This document shows positions 10,130-21,589 of a stretch of DNA of 64,000 nucleotides, piece after piece (position 1 is the stretch's first letter; each line of letters starts with the position of its first letter). Under the pieces are notes generated by a model. It did no database searches. It was not told where the DNA came from and was given only the letters and a program-made list of their open reading frames with translations. Position numbers and translations under genes: made by a program. This DNA comes from Metellina segmentata (lineage: Eukaryota; Arthropoda; Arachnida; Araneae; Tetragnathidae), in contig OX375877.1 of assembly GCA_947359465.1 (NCBI GenBank), forward strand, positions 50,878,744 through 50,942,743, written 5' to 3'.

Positions 10130-11610
10130 TGATTCATGACCTTTCTCCCATGAACTTCTAATGTCTCAAATGAGCACTGTTTTCATACTCAAACCCTTCA
10201 AAGATCACTTCCAATTGTTTTTCTGGTGTGTTTTCGGAACATTCTTTTTTTATGTTCTGATATATATATATATATATATATATATTTTTTCCAAATGAGA
10301 GCGGTCTATAACTTAAATCCTTCAGATACCACTTCACATTTTCCCCGACCATTTTCACATAGAGTTCTGATATTCCATGAAGGCGGTCTCAAATTCAAAC
10401 CCTTCAGACACCACTATATTTTGATTATCGATCATCTTCTAGTGAGTTCTGATGTTCCAATTGAAAGCGGTCCCAAATTCAAACATTTCAGAGACTGCTC
10501 CATTTTGTATCCCGACCATTCATCCATGTAGTTCTGATGTTCCAAGTGAAACCGGTCTGAAACTCATATCCTTCAGAAACCGCTCCGTTTTGTTTCATTC
10601 CGTGGATTTCCGATGTTCCGAGTGAGCCGGATCTGAAACTCAAACCTTCCAAAGATTACTCCAATGTATATTTAGACCATTCTTTCGTGGATTTCTGGTG
10701 TTCCAAATGAGAGTAGTCTTTAACTCAAACCATTCAGATACCACTCCGAAGTGTTTTTCTGATGTGTTCTCCGACCATTCTTACATGAAGTTCTGATGTT
10801 CCAAGTGAGAGCGGTCTGAAACTTAAATCATTCAGATACCACTCCACATTTTCCCCGACCATTTTCACATAGAGTTCTGATATTTCATGAAGGCGGTCTC
10901 AATTTCAAACCCTTAAGACACCACTATATTTTGTTTATCGACCATTCTTCTAGTGAGTTCTGATGTTCCAACTAAAAGCGGTCTCAAATTCAAACATTTC
11001 AGAGACTGCTCCATTTTGTATCCCGACCGTTCATCCATGTAGTTCTGATGTTCCAAGTGAAACCGGTCTGAAACTCATATCTTTCAGAAACCTCTCCGTT
11101 TTGTTTCATTCCATGGATTTCCGATGTTCCGAGTGAGCGCGATCTGAAACTCAAACCTTCCAAAGATCACTCCAATGGATTTTTAGACCATTCTTTCGTG
11201 AATTTTTGGTGTTCCAAATGAGAGTAGTCTTTAACAAACCATTCAGATACCACTCCGAAGTGTTTTTCTGATGGCCATTCTTTCTCCGGCCATTCTTACA
11301 TGAAGTTCTGATGTTCCAAGTGAAAGCGGTATAAAACTCAAATCCTTCAGAAACCATTCCAAGCTTTTTCCGACCATTCTTCCGTGATGTTCTGATATAC
11401 CACGAGCGCGATCTCAAATTCCAATCCTTTCGACATCGCTCCATATTCTTAACCAGCCATTCTTCTAGGGAGTTCTGATGTTCCGAGTGCGGTCTCAAAA
11501 TCAAAACCGGTCCATTTTGTTTCCCATCCATCGTTTCATAGAGTATGATGTTCCCATTTAACGCTGTTGAATACGCAGATACATCAGAGAACGCTTTGAA
11601 GTTTTCAAGT
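10130..11610. repeat. ~85-bp satellite with a 510-bp higher-order period
   Basis: The basic unit contains tctgatgttccaagtgaaag, cggtctcaaattcaaac, cttcaga and ccgaccattct and repeats about every 85 bp. Sets of six differ among themselves but recur: acttaaatcc at 10311 and acttaaatca at 10821 begin matching blocks 510 bp apart that run to about 11290. A (ta)n tract lies at 10259-10284. The 154-codon minus ORF (11151-11615) is a by-product. Confidence 0.88.
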
Positions 11611-11615
11611 AACAT

Positions 11616-12345
11616 TTAGAAACATACTATCAAATTTACTGCGCGGATAATTATTTTCTTTGCTAGGCTACTTTTAAAAATACCATCGTTTGCACAAAAA
11701 TTGGGATATTTCTGGTAGATAAATAGAAAAATCACCGATTCATAGCCAAATTCAAACGAATTTATTACCAAAATAATGTTGTTGTTGTTGTTTATTTATT
11801 TTTTTTTTTCAAAAATTGTTTCAAAATTAATTAATTTTTGTTTTACATATAATTTGAAATTTATGCAGAATTTCCAATAAGCTGCGTAATCTCTTTTAGC
11901 ACGAAAACGAAAGGGAACAATGCGCCATCTCTCCTAAGTAGCAGATGCGCAAACTCTCCCATTTCGGTAGGAGAGATTGCGCGACCTTTTATTTAAACAT
12001 GGCCGCTTCTAGTATGAACCGTTGGTGTTCGCAATGTTCGTCTAGGTTAGTAGACTCATGAGAAACCGTTTAATTAAAAAATATTTTGTATTATTGCCAT
12101 TCTATAAAATTTAGAGACAGATATATGAAAATTCAAGCGCTTATCTTGGGAAAACAATGCAAAATAGCGATGTTTTATCCTAAACGCTCGGAACAAACAA
12201 CCTGCACTTTCAAGTAGACACTCCACTACTACTGTTGTACAACTATATGGAGTCGCTGCGCGCGCACTCAACTCTTTCCCCCTACCCTCTCTACCCCCTA
12301 ATCTCTCCGACCGCGCAATCTCTTCTCGCTTTACCTCATATACAC
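11616..12345. other. no feature recognised
   Basis: AT-rich with a pyrimidine-rich stretch (12270-12330). No terminal repeats or credible ORF were seen. Confidence 0.35.
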
Positions 12346-12347
12346 TA

Positions 12348-12899
12348 CCCTACAATAATAGACCGGACAGCAAGATGTGATGGTATAATGGAAAGAATAC
12401 ATGCTTTAATAGAGGGATGGTCCCCCAAGTGCTGCAATTACACTAGCAACCCTTCTGTGCATACTTTCAACAAGATTTTGATACACGGTATTTGTGTTCA
12501 TTCTTGCTGCAAGAATATCGCCAGCTCAGTTGTAGATTTCGGACGGGGTTCCCTGGTCCGTAAGCGTCGCTCTAACTCGTCCCATAAATTTTCTATAGGG
12601 TTTAGGTCGGGACTCTGAGCTGGCCATGGAAGACTTTTTACATCCATATCTTTATACCACTGCTTGACGGAGGCTGCAACATGACATGCAGCGTTGTCGT
12701 CCTGGAAGTAACATTCGTCCGTTCCATATAATTGCCAGAGCGTAGGAAAAATCTGATTGTCCAAAATTTGCATGTAGGCGTCGGCGTTAAGTTGACCAGG
12801 AACAAAATGGAAAGGTCCCAGGTCATACCACGAAAACACCCCCAAATAAGTATTCGGATTTTACGCAAATCCGCTGGCGTCCTGTCCATTATTGTAGGG
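12348..12899 (-). mobile_element. internally deleted Tc1-like element (family T1)
   Basis: 552 bp with TIRs of about 22 bp: ccctacaataatagaccgg at the left and the matching reverse complement (ccattattgtaggg) at the right, flanked by TA on both sides (12346-12347 and 12900-12901). The interior encodes only the C-terminal half of the transposase, so the N-terminal DNA-binding part has been deleted. A second fragment of the same family lies at 32.35-32.48 kb. Confidence 0.85.
12406..12845 (-). pseudogene. Tc1 transposase, C-terminal half
   Basis: Minus-strand frame 12845 to 12498 reads through FVPGQLNAD, then YFQDDNAACH with the second catalytic Asp, and QSPDLNPIENLWDELERR with the catalytic Glu (DD34E arrangement). 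It stops at about 12498. A shifted frame then continues to the typical C-terminus GGPSLY at about 12406. The first catalytic Asp and both helix-turn-helix domains are missing. It cannot encode an active transposase. Confidence 0.85.
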
Positions 12900-12901
12900 T
12901 A

Positions 12902-13895
12902 GGGTAAGTAAAATTCAAATACCACTCACTGATCACTGTATCACAAGAACAAGGTCTTTTGTCAAATTGTTATATTTCTGAATACGTTCAACAAGTCAAA
13001 ATTCAACAGGTTTGAACATAGATTTTTTTTTCAGAAATCGTCATTTTTTCAAGGATCGTAATTTTGCTTCTGTTTGCACTTGTGTTTCCGATATATTACT
13101 TCAGTAGAAATGTTATTTAGGAATTAGATTTTAATGATTTATTTCCTACACAGAATATCACTAGACTGATTAAATAATACTAGTAATTTGATGGCGGTAT
13201 TAGTTTCGATCCAACTTTCTTAAAATATTCGATTGAATACTTAATGATTTGTAGAATTATGTTTCATAAAAATAAATACAAATACAAATCAAAACATTTT
13301 TAATTAAGGTGTGTAATTTCTTATTTTAAATTACCGGTTATATTTAAAAAAATCCCTTTAAAATGATGGGTTACGTTAAATAAAAAAGGATAGTCATACT
13401 TTGAAGTTCCTATAGATTTCAAAATTTTGATATAGATTTTTATTGGACTATTAAAATCAATTAAATTTGTGTTTGTTTTTCGTGTCTCATGGGTGTTATC
13501 GAAATCCATACACATAGAAAATAAATACACCTATAATTTAAATAGGTACGTGGTTTTCATTTAGAAACCGAATCTCTGAAATTAAAAAGTAACATAAGGG
13601 TTCAATTTAAAACTGAATGTCTGTTGGAGTAAAGGTAATTTTAAACAAGACTTTGCTAATCGTGAAATAATATCACAGTTAGTAATTTTGAAAAATTGAA
13701 ATTTTTTGTATTAAGTGACAGAACGTCGAGGTTGATTGCTCTACATATTGAAGCTGTTCTCACGGAACTCAAAATGCATGTGAATCATTCGTTGAAATCA
13801 GTGATTTTCTTTTAGCGAATGAGCTGTAAAACCAACCTTCTGTTTATTAATAAATTGTAATCGATTGAGTTTAATTTTTCTTCTCTGATGACATT
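12902..13895. other. AT-rich, no feature recognised
   Basis: Very AT-rich. The 69-codon minus ORF at 13321-13530 has no recognisable domain. Confidence 0.35.
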
Positions 13896-13897
13896 TA

Positions 13898-14876
13898 CAC
13901 TGACGAGCCAAAACATTATGACCATCCCCACATTTTTCAATGAACTCGTCTGGATGACGTGGAGGTCACGTTATTAAGTGAGAATGGTATTTCGATGCTG
14001 CTGGAGAAGGTAAGTAATCATTCTTGCACTTACTTTTGCAAATGATGGGAAAGTTTGCTGATCTAAGCGAATTTAATAGATGGCAGATCGTAATGGCCCG
14101 AAGACTCGAAATGAGTATCACCGAAGCTGTACGACTGGTAGGTTGTTCACGATCTGCCGTTGTTAGTATTCATACAAAGAGGATAAATGAAGGTGACACC
14201 AGCAGTAGACGCCAAGGTGTTGGTCGTCCACGCGTCATCAAAGAAAAAGTACGTTGGTGACTGTCCCGCTTGGCAAATCAAAATATGCGTGAGACAGTGG
14301 CTCAGCTGACAGCCCAATCAATGCAATGCAAGTCCAATCGCAAGTGTTTCGGAAGTACAGCAGGTCATACACAGGCTGGTGGTGGCGGTATTATGCTTCG
14401 GTGGACGTTCTCATGGGCGACTCTGAGACCCATAGTTGTGCTAGAACAGACCATGAACGCTGCAAACTATCTGAACATCATTGCGGATAAGTTGAACCCT
14501 TACATGGCGTCTTTCTTCCCAACTGGAAATGGAATCTTCCAGCAGGACGACGCCCCATGTCACAAGGCTCGGATTGTGTTGGAGTGGTTCGAAGAGCATA
14601 CTGATAAATTCCGCTTAATGTCCTGGCCACCTACCTCGCCGGATCGAGCACATTTGGGGTGTCATGGAGCTACAGCTCAGAGCTCAAACACCACCATCTC
14701 CGAATATCTCGACTTTGCGTGACCGCTGCTCATACATTTGATACAACCTATCTCCAGTCATGTACCAAGAACTTGGGGCGTCTATGCCTAGGCGAGCTGT
14801 TTGAAGCTGCTTTGCAGGCCAAGGGAGGCGCAACGCGTTATTGAATAGGTGGTCATAATGTTTTGGCTCTTCAGTG
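13898..14876 (+). mobile_element. internally deleted Tc1-like element (family T2)
   Basis: 979 bp with ~27-bp TIRs: cactgacgagccaaaacatt at the left and its imperfect reverse complement (aatgttttggctcttcagtg) at the right, with TA on each side (13896-13897 and 14877-14878). A full Tc1 is usually 1.3-1.6 kb, so about 350 bp are missing from the middle of the transposase. Confidence 0.93.
14042..14844 (+). pseudogene. Tc1 transposase with internal deletion and frameshifts
   Basis: The N-terminal part from 14042 begins [19 protein letters not shown] and continues as a homeodomain-like helix-turn-helix ([16 protein letters not shown]) and a GVGRPRV hook. A stop at about 14261 ends it. A second frame (14270-14722) resumes with LTAQ, jumps over the region that should contain the first catalytic Asp, and goes on to FQQDDAPCHKA (second Asp). 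A frameshift at TSPD moves the reading to IEHIWGVME (catalytic Glu). The C-terminus QAKGGATRY ends at 14844. Non-functional. Confidence 0.88.
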
Positions 14877-14879
14877 TAT

Positions 14880-15682
14880 ATCTAACACTAGCTCCGTTAC
14901 ATTCTACATGCCGCTGAATGGAATTTTCAAGATGAAGTGCCCGTTTGCTTCAAATTATATTAGTTATTAATGCGTAACGATTTATTTTTTAGCTCCCTTA
15001 GACAAATAGAATGGAGTTTAATATGTAGCCTATCATACCCACAATGTTCTAAAATATACGTGTACCAAATGTAGCGTGGATTGGTAAAACGGTGTAGTTT
15101 GTATAGAGAACAGACAAACGCCAACTCTGCTTTATATAGTATCTAACAGAACCTCCGTTATTCCACGTGTCTCTGGATGGTTTTATTTAGACAAAATGCG
15201 TTTGTGCTTTAAGCTAAATTAGTCACGAATACCGCAATAATTTAATTTATCATTATCTCATGTCAATGATGAAATTCGAAAATATCGCCTGCGAGATGCA
15301 AGAAGGCCACAACTAAAACACACTGATAGGAAAACTAAGTGCAGAGCTAACTGCCGAAAATTCGCCATTTTTACTGAAACTGAATGCATAGAGATATTCG
15401 TAATTACTCCAAAACTCAAAATCAAATTCTGTAGTAGTGACCTTAGATAAAAAAAAGCTTTCAGCAGAAGTGCAGCGAATATGAAATGGATTATATGGAT
15501 GGATACATCATGTATGCATTTGTGCGAAGTAAATATAGAAGCGATAATTAAAAATTACTTTCCGTACACCTAAAAGATTCTAGCATTCTGTTATGAAAAA
15601 AATTGATTAGTCTGATCATTTTTCAATAAACATATAATTAATTCAACCAGAGCAACGCTTGGTAATTCTGCTAGTGAAATTA
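14880..15682. other. no feature recognised
   Basis: AT-rich spacer between the Tc1 element and the Helitron. No ORF, TIR or tandem repeat was seen. Confidence 0.35.
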
Positions 15683-15683
15683 A

Positions 15684-16319
15684 TCTATATATATATAATT
15701 CTCTTACGTGGCACGCAAAAAAGACGTTATTTATTATCGCGTTTTGGCAACATTGTACAATTGTTTGTTTATCACGAAGCCTCGCGCTTCAATTGAATTT
15801 ATAGCGTTATCGGATGAAAATTTATTGAAAAAAAATGAATTTTAGTCAAGCTGTTGTAGTTAACAATAGAAATCAAAGAAGCCATTTACAAAAAGGTCCT
15901 TTTAAGGGCCTTTATAGTTTAACAAGACGTTTGCACTACAACTTTCGACAGCTAACTCAATGAAAAAGCGTGGGTGGCTCGAGTGCAGGGGTAAATGTAC
16001 AAACAAACAACATGCTGGGTATTCAATTTCCAAAGCATCGCTCACATTTCGAGTCAAAATTTGCTCAAAGTTTTCATTTGAATTCTGATTCTATAGGTAC
16101 TGTATATATCTTTTCTAAAAAACAAAAAAACAAAATTTAGATTTGAAAAATATATTTTTGTTGGAATATCATATTTTGTAAATAATCCCCTCTGCTAGGA
16201 CACATGTCTTCATTGATGCGAGCGAAGTGAGCATAGGTTCGCGCAGCAAACCAATGAGGATTGCGAAGCAATCGTCAGGGGATTGGCGAGTGTTAGCGAG
16301 CAGGGGGCGGGACCCCTAG
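15684..16319 (+). mobile_element. non-autonomous Helitron
   Basis: It begins TCTATATATATATAATTC after an A and ends with a short hairpin (aggggGCGGGAcccct, 16302-16317) running into CTAG, followed by T. This matches Helitron insertion between A and T with 5'-TC and CTRR-3' ends, and no target duplication. About 636 bp, with no Rep/helicase coding. The 3' region is GC-richer, with the repeated words gcgaagcaatc and gcgagcagg typical of arthropod Helitrons. Confidence 0.82.
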
Positions 16320-16320
16320 T

Positions 16321-17130
16321 AAGATTCTTAATGATCTAAAATCCAAAGTGTCCAAAGAGAAAACGTTATATGTTGTTTTAGGCAAGAACTGACCGTTGAG
16401 TAGGAACCCAATTTTTTAAATGGACGAAACTTCTATTGAATTCATAAAATCAAATAAAAGGTTCACGCATTTTTATTGATAACAAACTTTCTTGGATCCT
16501 TCACATTTCTTCTATTTTAGACAAATGGCCCAAGATGCATCAGGAATGCAGGATACCTATGATGCCAACTGAAAAACTAATAAAAATCTTCTTAAGGTTT
16601 GGTATAATTCCGTAATAGGGAATCTCATGACTTTTCATGTCTAGGCAGGTAACCTCACCAGAAAACAATCTAGCAAGCATAACTATTCAATTTATTACCT
16701 TATTAAAATTTTCCAGGGTTTACAGAACAACCCCTACGGCAGCACTGTACATATGGGTATCGATAATATCCATATTCAAGGATCTTGTCACGAAATTTAA
16801 TTTTGCAATGCGACAGAGAGGGACTTTGCCTCAGCTGACCTACAAATTCCAATACGTTTGGAATCTGCGAGATTTGGTTGGAGCAAATCCCCATTCAAAC
16901 CTTTTCTCATTTTTATACTCAATTGGTTTTTTATATATGATCTAACTTTTTTTTCATATCCATGACTCATAAATTTAATTTTTCAAATTATTTTATAACC
17001 AGTCCTTTAAATTTCAAACTTTTAAAATTTTATACATGTAATGTAAATTTAATTTTTCTATACTTATGCTGAACTCTTGATTTCTCAATTTTAGCCTCTT
17101 GCATCATGTTTCTTTTTATTGTTTAATTTC
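16321..17130. other. no confident feature
   Basis: An AT-rich stretch. A 102-codon ORF (16637-16945) shows no recognisable domain. The right part may be the diverged 3' UTR of the LINE whose tail follows. Confidence 0.3.
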
Positions 17131-17136
17131 ATAACA

Positions 17137-17200
17137 TTGCGTCTGGCGCAGCTTGCCATGTTTCGGACCTTATGCCATAAAATTCAAAATCCAATACCAA
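17137..17200 (+). mobile_element. LINE 3' tail fragment
   Basis: The block gcgtctggcgcagcttg ... cggacc ... gccataaaa matches the segments at 19283 and 51151. The 51151 copy lies directly downstream of Jockey-like coding remnants, so this is read as the 3' end of that LINE family. Confidence 0.6.
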
Positions 17201-17403
17201 TCCTCTAATAGTTTTTATCCTAATACTAGCTTTAACTTAATTAATCCTGCAGAGAGAGTTATAGATATTCTTCCGTGAATTTCAAGTTATACTTTGTTTC
17301 ATATCAAAAGGAACTCAACTTCGTTTATAGGCTGAAATTTCTGCGATCCACCAAGCAATCCAGAGAACACAAAAATCGAGGAGCAATTGGGAATACTCAA
17401 ACT

Positions 17404-17635
17404 GAGAGAGCGACTCTTGCGTTGGGCGGTGTGATAGATGGAAGAGTGGGGAGCTCGCTTTGCGAAATGCTCTCGTCATCTTACCGTGGTTCAAAATTAC
17501 GAGGCGTTGTCCTTGTATCTTACTTTAACATCCCTTCGGAATCGATCCCGAACATTAGATCCCTTTGGGATTGATCCCAGATCATCTCCAGTCGCCCAAC
17601 CCTCAATAACAAGTCAAACACAATAGGAGAGGGAG
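17404..17635 (+). mobile_element. diverged SINE body
   Basis: It contains the SINE words gtggttcaaaattacgagg (17488-17506) and two gattgatcccag-like blocks. The head is not recognisable and the tail is altered. Overlapping ORFs are by-products. Confidence 0.6.
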
Positions 17636-18013
17636 AATAAGCAAAAAGCAGACGAGGGTAAAAATGAAAGGGAAGAAAGATCGCTCGGTTACCTCAGGGG
17701 TTGCGATATCCGTGCACACCTAAAGAAAATATGACCCCGAGAACTAAAAAAAATGAGCAATCAAAATATTTCCAATGATTTTATTCTAAAGACAGAACAA
17801 ATATTTTCTATCTCATTTCAAATTCTTTGCAATTAAGGAATTGATAAAATCTTTTCAAAGGATCCCTATCCTAAGAGGAAAGACCGTTAAAATATTTCCA
17901 AAGGTTGAAAGTCTTCAAGGGCACACCTCTTTAGGTCTGTACGAGCTGCAATTAAGGGATCGATAGAATATTTCCAAAGGATCCCTTTCTTAAGGGGAAG
18001 GACCAATAATATA

Positions 18014-18580
18014 CTGTGGTTGGACAAAATAATATGAAAACTTGTGAAAAAATAGCCCTCGAAAGAAACCTCTCGTATACTCCTGCCTTCTAGCGGTGAA
18101 GGGTGCCACCTAGCGGATGAAAACATACACACATCAGTCTGCTACTAGCAGTGATAGAAGTCGGATGTGAAATATATTTCTGTGTTAAAATTGCGTTATG
18201 GCTGACCTCTCTGATTTCGAAAGAGGTATGATTGTTGGGGCCCGTCTTGCTGGAGCCTCAGTAACGATAACGACCACCCTTCTAGGTGTTGGGAGAAGTG
18301 CAGTGTCGACTGTAATGTCAGCATATTCAAAACAGGGACAAATATCATCTAAAAAGCACATTGTGGTCGAAAATCGAAGCTGGATGAGAGAGACGGAAGT
18401 GTTTTGAAGCGGATTGTGGCAAAAAAACATAAGAAAACAGCATCCCAGATAACATCTGAGATGAACACACATATACAGGAAGCAGTTTCATCAAAAACTA
18501 TCAAGCGTGAACTGCTTATGGCAAATATTCATGGAATTCTTTCTTTTCACAGGTGTTCGCAGTATTTTATCCAACACCTG
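18014..18580 (+). mobile_element. deleted Tc1 element (family T3) inside the tandem repeat
   Basis: 567 bp with ~40-bp imperfect TIRs (ctgtggttggacaaaataat at the left, matched inverted at 18541-18580) and TA on both sides. The flanks rejoin exactly into the repeat motif aataatatatttccaaa, so the insertion point is certain. It belongs to the same family as the fuller copy at 56075-57342. Confidence 0.9.
18198..18540 (+). pseudogene. Tc1 transposase N-terminal half (HTH domains)
   Basis: The frame from 18198 reads MADLSDFERGMIVGARLAG, then a helix-turn-helix ending GVGRSAVSTVMSAY. After a stop at about 18405 a second frame gives KRIVAKKHKKTASQITSEMN and SSKTIKRELLMANIHG, the second helix-turn-helix. 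All catalytic residues are absent because the interior is deleted right up to the 3' TIR. Confidence 0.86.
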
Positions 18581-19282
18581 TATTTCCAAATGTTGAAAAT
18601 CTTCATGTGCACACCTCCTTTTTGTTTGTACGGGCTGCAATTAAAGAATCGCTTGAATCTTTCCAAAGGATCCCTATCTTAAGGGGAAGAATAAAGAAAC
18701 TCTTTCCAAAGCTTGAAAATCTTCAAGGACACACCTCCTTTAGGTCTGTACGAGCTGTAATTAAAGGATGATAGAATGTTTCCAAAAAATCTCTATCCTA
18801 AGGACCCAATAGAATATTTTCAAAGGTTGCAAGTCTCCAAGGTCACACCTGTACACGCTGTAATTAAAGGATGGATATAATCTTTCCTAAGGATCCCTAT
18901 CTAAAGGGGAAGGACCAATAATATATTTCCAAAGGTTAAAAGTCTTTAAGGGCACACCTCCTTTTGATCTGTACGGGTTACAATTAAAGGATCGATAGAA
19001 TCTTTTCAAATGATCCCCATCTTAACAAGATGGACCAATAAAATCTTTCCATATATTGAAAGTCCTCACGGGCACACCTCTTTTAGGTCTTTACGGGCTT
19101 TACAAAACCGAGGTACTCTTGAGATCTATCCGTTTCCCATGGGTTTGCTGTCTTGACTGAACACGGGTGTTGCATTCCCGGGGATTACCAAGCGATATTT
19201 ATCGGCTTTTAGTCCCACTATTCTCTACTTCCATTCTTTTAATCCTTTCGCGACATTGTTTTTACTTTTTGTTTTCTGTCTG

Positions 19283-19345
19283 GTGTTTGGCGCAGTCTGG
19301 CCAAATACGGACCATGAGCCATAAAACCCGACACAACCAACCAAG
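19283..19345 (+). mobile_element. LINE 3' tail fragment
   Basis: tggtgtttggcgcagtctgg, cggacc and gccataaaacccgacac, the same motif order as at 17137 and 51151. Confidence 0.6.
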
Positions 19346-19770
19346 TATTGAAACAATCCATAGATTGTTTCAACCAATAGATGTGATTAAGAAATGAGTT
19401 TGGGGATAAAAGCAATACGACACTATTCTGAAATCTCATGATGATCAGACGATTAAAACTGCTTAAAAATGGAGATCTGAGGTAGTGTGAGATTAGATTT
19501 CAGTTCCACCGCACGAGCAATTTTACGAATAAAACAACGAACAACGGATTCTATTGTGAAATCTTTGATTATAAGCACAATCGTTCAGTTGGAGGTGGGG
19601 GAATTATTTCGCCTAAAAATTGTTTTGGGATATCTTCTTTTAGTGCTATTGTGTTGTAATTCCGGAATGTAGACGTCTTAAGGCGTTTCAGGGAATATTT
19701 TTAAACAAAATGCTTGTTTTGATTTTACGCTGTTGTATAAATTGATTTTAAATTGGAAATTTAAACCACT
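19346..19770. other. no feature recognised
   Basis: Short overlapping ORFs without recognisable domains. Confidence 0.3.
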
Positions 19771-19935
19771 TGTTAATTACGAGGACACCAACTCGTAATT
19801 TTGATCCACGGTCGGATAACTCACGGAAGTCAACATGGAGCTGGCATTCCTTCTCCTAAAGCTTTCACACAACGCTAACGTGGAGATATTTTTGGCCTAA
19901 ATAGGTTTAACATGCTCCAGCTCCCACTTACCTGT
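19771..19935 (-). mobile_element. diverged SINE fragment
   Basis: Body words in minus orientation: ctcgtaattttgatccacgg, tgagatatttttggcc-like and aggtttaacatg. Tail and head are not well preserved. Confidence 0.6.
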
Positions 19936-19974
19936 ATATGACGCTCTATCGACGGTTGGATAGAGTTTTGTGCG

Positions 19975-20049
19975 TGGGGTGCCAGCTCAGGTGTTGCCTC
20001 GTCTTCTGACCGTGGTTCAAAATTACCTATTGTTGTCCTCGAATCTTTC
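19975..20049 (+). mobile_element. SINE, part 1 of 3 (interrupted by two hAT elements)
   Basis: ggggtgccagctcaggtgtt through to gaatctttccct. The same SINE continues at 20597-20669 and 21396-21425, separated by the two hAT elements. Confidence 0.8.
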
Positions 20050-20057
20050 CCTTAGAG

Positions 20058-20596
20058 CAGGGATTCCCAACCGGTGATACGCGTACCACTGGTGGTACGC
20101 GGCAACGTTTCAGGTTGTACGCACGGATGATATGAGCTATCCAAATATCCTACGAAGGACTTAAGAGTGAAGTTAAGCTTATTGCTCCTGATATTGAAAT
20201 TTTAATAAAAGACAAACAACAAGTTTCGCACTAAAAATTGATTTTTGATTATGTTAATCTTTATTTGCTTAGTTTGTACTAATTATTTAAAATTATTTGT
20301 TTATAGACCTGTGAGTAAAAAATAAAACTGTAATTTTCAATAATCGTTTTATTTTTCCTTTATTAAAACATCATTAATACGAAATACAAGTGTATTAATC
20401 ATAAAATATGAAGTTTTCTTAGCATTTTAATTAAAATAAAACAAGCCATTGGGCACTTTTCTGACATTTGATACATGTTCCTAAAAAAATATAAAACTGG
20501 TGGTACGCCAAAAATTTCTAAAAATGTCAAGTGGTACGCCAAAAATTTCTAAAAATTTCAAGTGACACGCAGTTACTAAAAGGTTGTGAACCCTTG
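20058..20596. mobile_element. non-autonomous hAT element
   Basis: 539 bp. The left end CAGGGATTCCCAACC pairs with the inverted right end (GGTTGTGAACCCTTG). It carries internal copies of ggtggtacgc, including a near-duplicate block near 20500-20560. Flanks ccttagag and ccttacct agree at only five of eight bases, so the expected 8-bp TSD is weak. No transposase was seen. Confidence 0.75.
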
Positions 20597-20669
20597 CCTT
20601 ACCTAGGGGATAGGAACCTAGGGGATTGATACCGGACCATCGTCAATAGCCCGTTGTGTTGCTCTAGTA
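20597..20669 (+). mobile_element. SINE, part 2 of 3
   Basis: It resumes with ggggattgataccggacc and runs to gctctagta, where the second hAT element is inserted. A short acctagggga duplication is present near its start. Confidence 0.8.
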
Positions 20670-21395
20670 CAGTAGTTGGCGAACCGCGGCTCTTTGGCCA
20701 CTTGAGTGCGGCTCTACCACGAATCGATTTCGACTAAATGCTGCCAGTAAATATCCCGCTAGTGATGCGAGGAAGAAAGCAGTTGAGAAACTTCTGAAGA
20801 GCCAAGAAAACCCAAGCTCTGTATTTAATTATTGAGTGCAATCTTCGAACAATGTTAATATTGCAAGCTTAATTGTTAGTAAATAGATTGCTAAAAGAGT
20901 CAAACCACACACAGACGGTGAATACATTAAAAATTGCTTTATAAATGCATCCGAAGAGCTATAGCGGAATTTTAAGAACAAGGCAGAAATTCTGAAAAAA
21001 ATAGGAGTTACCACTGTTTACTTAAACAGTACAAGACAGAACGGTCAAAATGTCTTCGAATATAACTACTCCGCAAATCGAAGATCTTAAATTGGTTTCA
21101 GCTTCATCAATAGCTTCACGAATCTTGTGGCATCAATGACACAGCGCAAGTTTCACTTTTTGTTCGATTTATTTCTTCTTTGGGACCTAAAGAATAACTT
21201 TTAAGATTATTACCACTGAAAGGTCAATAAAAAAGATTTTTTTTACTATATCTGATTTTATTTAATGTTTGTAGCTAGGTCAAACCGACTCCTAAATCAT
21301 GGTTCTTGAAAAGAAATTTTGGCTCTTAAAAGAAAGCTTAATTTTTGTACTGCTGATCTTTGGCTCTTTTGGACTAATGAGTTTGCCGACCACTG
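20670..21395 (+). mobile_element. hAT element remnant with perfect 8-bp TSD
   Basis: The ends CAGTAGTTGGCGAACC and (inverted) CAGTGGTCGGCAAACT are flanked by ctctagta on both sides (20662-20669 and 21396-21403). 726 bp, containing stop-riddled transposase sequence. Confidence 0.9.
20755..21020 (+). pseudogene. hAT transposase fragment (GTF2IRD2/SCAND3-like type)
   Basis: The conceptual plus-strand reading gives DARKKAVEKLL, then after stops IAKRVKPHTDGEYIKNCF and FKNKAEILKKIG. This resembles the N-terminal part of the hAT subgroup domesticated in vertebrates as GTF2IRD2 and SCAND3 (AKR.KP.TDGE.IK motif). At least three in-frame stops; the catalytic and dimerisation parts are deleted. Confidence 0.65.
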
Positions 21396-21425
21396 CTCTA
21401 GTATGACGTTAATTAAAATTAATCA
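21396..21425 (+). mobile_element. SINE, part 3 of 3
   Basis: ctctagtatgacgttaatta, the 3' end of the SINE interrupted by the hAT element. Confidence 0.75.
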
Positions 21426-21589
21426 ACCCGGGCCATGCTATTTTTTACTGGATTATAATGCCTGAATGGGCGCAATTTCTATCATAACTTTTATCAGGAT
21501 CATTTGATTAAAGCTATAACTACATCAATCAATAATGCCGTAGAAGGACTGAGCCAATCAATCGCTACTTATGAGTCGTGAATCGATTT

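Larger units (their letters stand above)
17770..19110. repeat. ~110-121 bp tandem repeat, split by a Tc1 insertion
   Basis: The unit contains tttccaaaggatccctat, cttaaggggaaggaccaata and gggcacacctcctttaggt. The cacacctc word occurs near 17921, 18611, 18729, 18842, 18951 and 19071. Removing the 18014-18580 insertion restores a spacing of 109-121 bp throughout. Non-coding. Confidence 0.85.

Noticed and set aside
11151..11615. 154-codon ORF on the minus strand
   Set aside because: It lies wholly in the ~85-bp satellite and repeats the same short peptide pattern; no domain.
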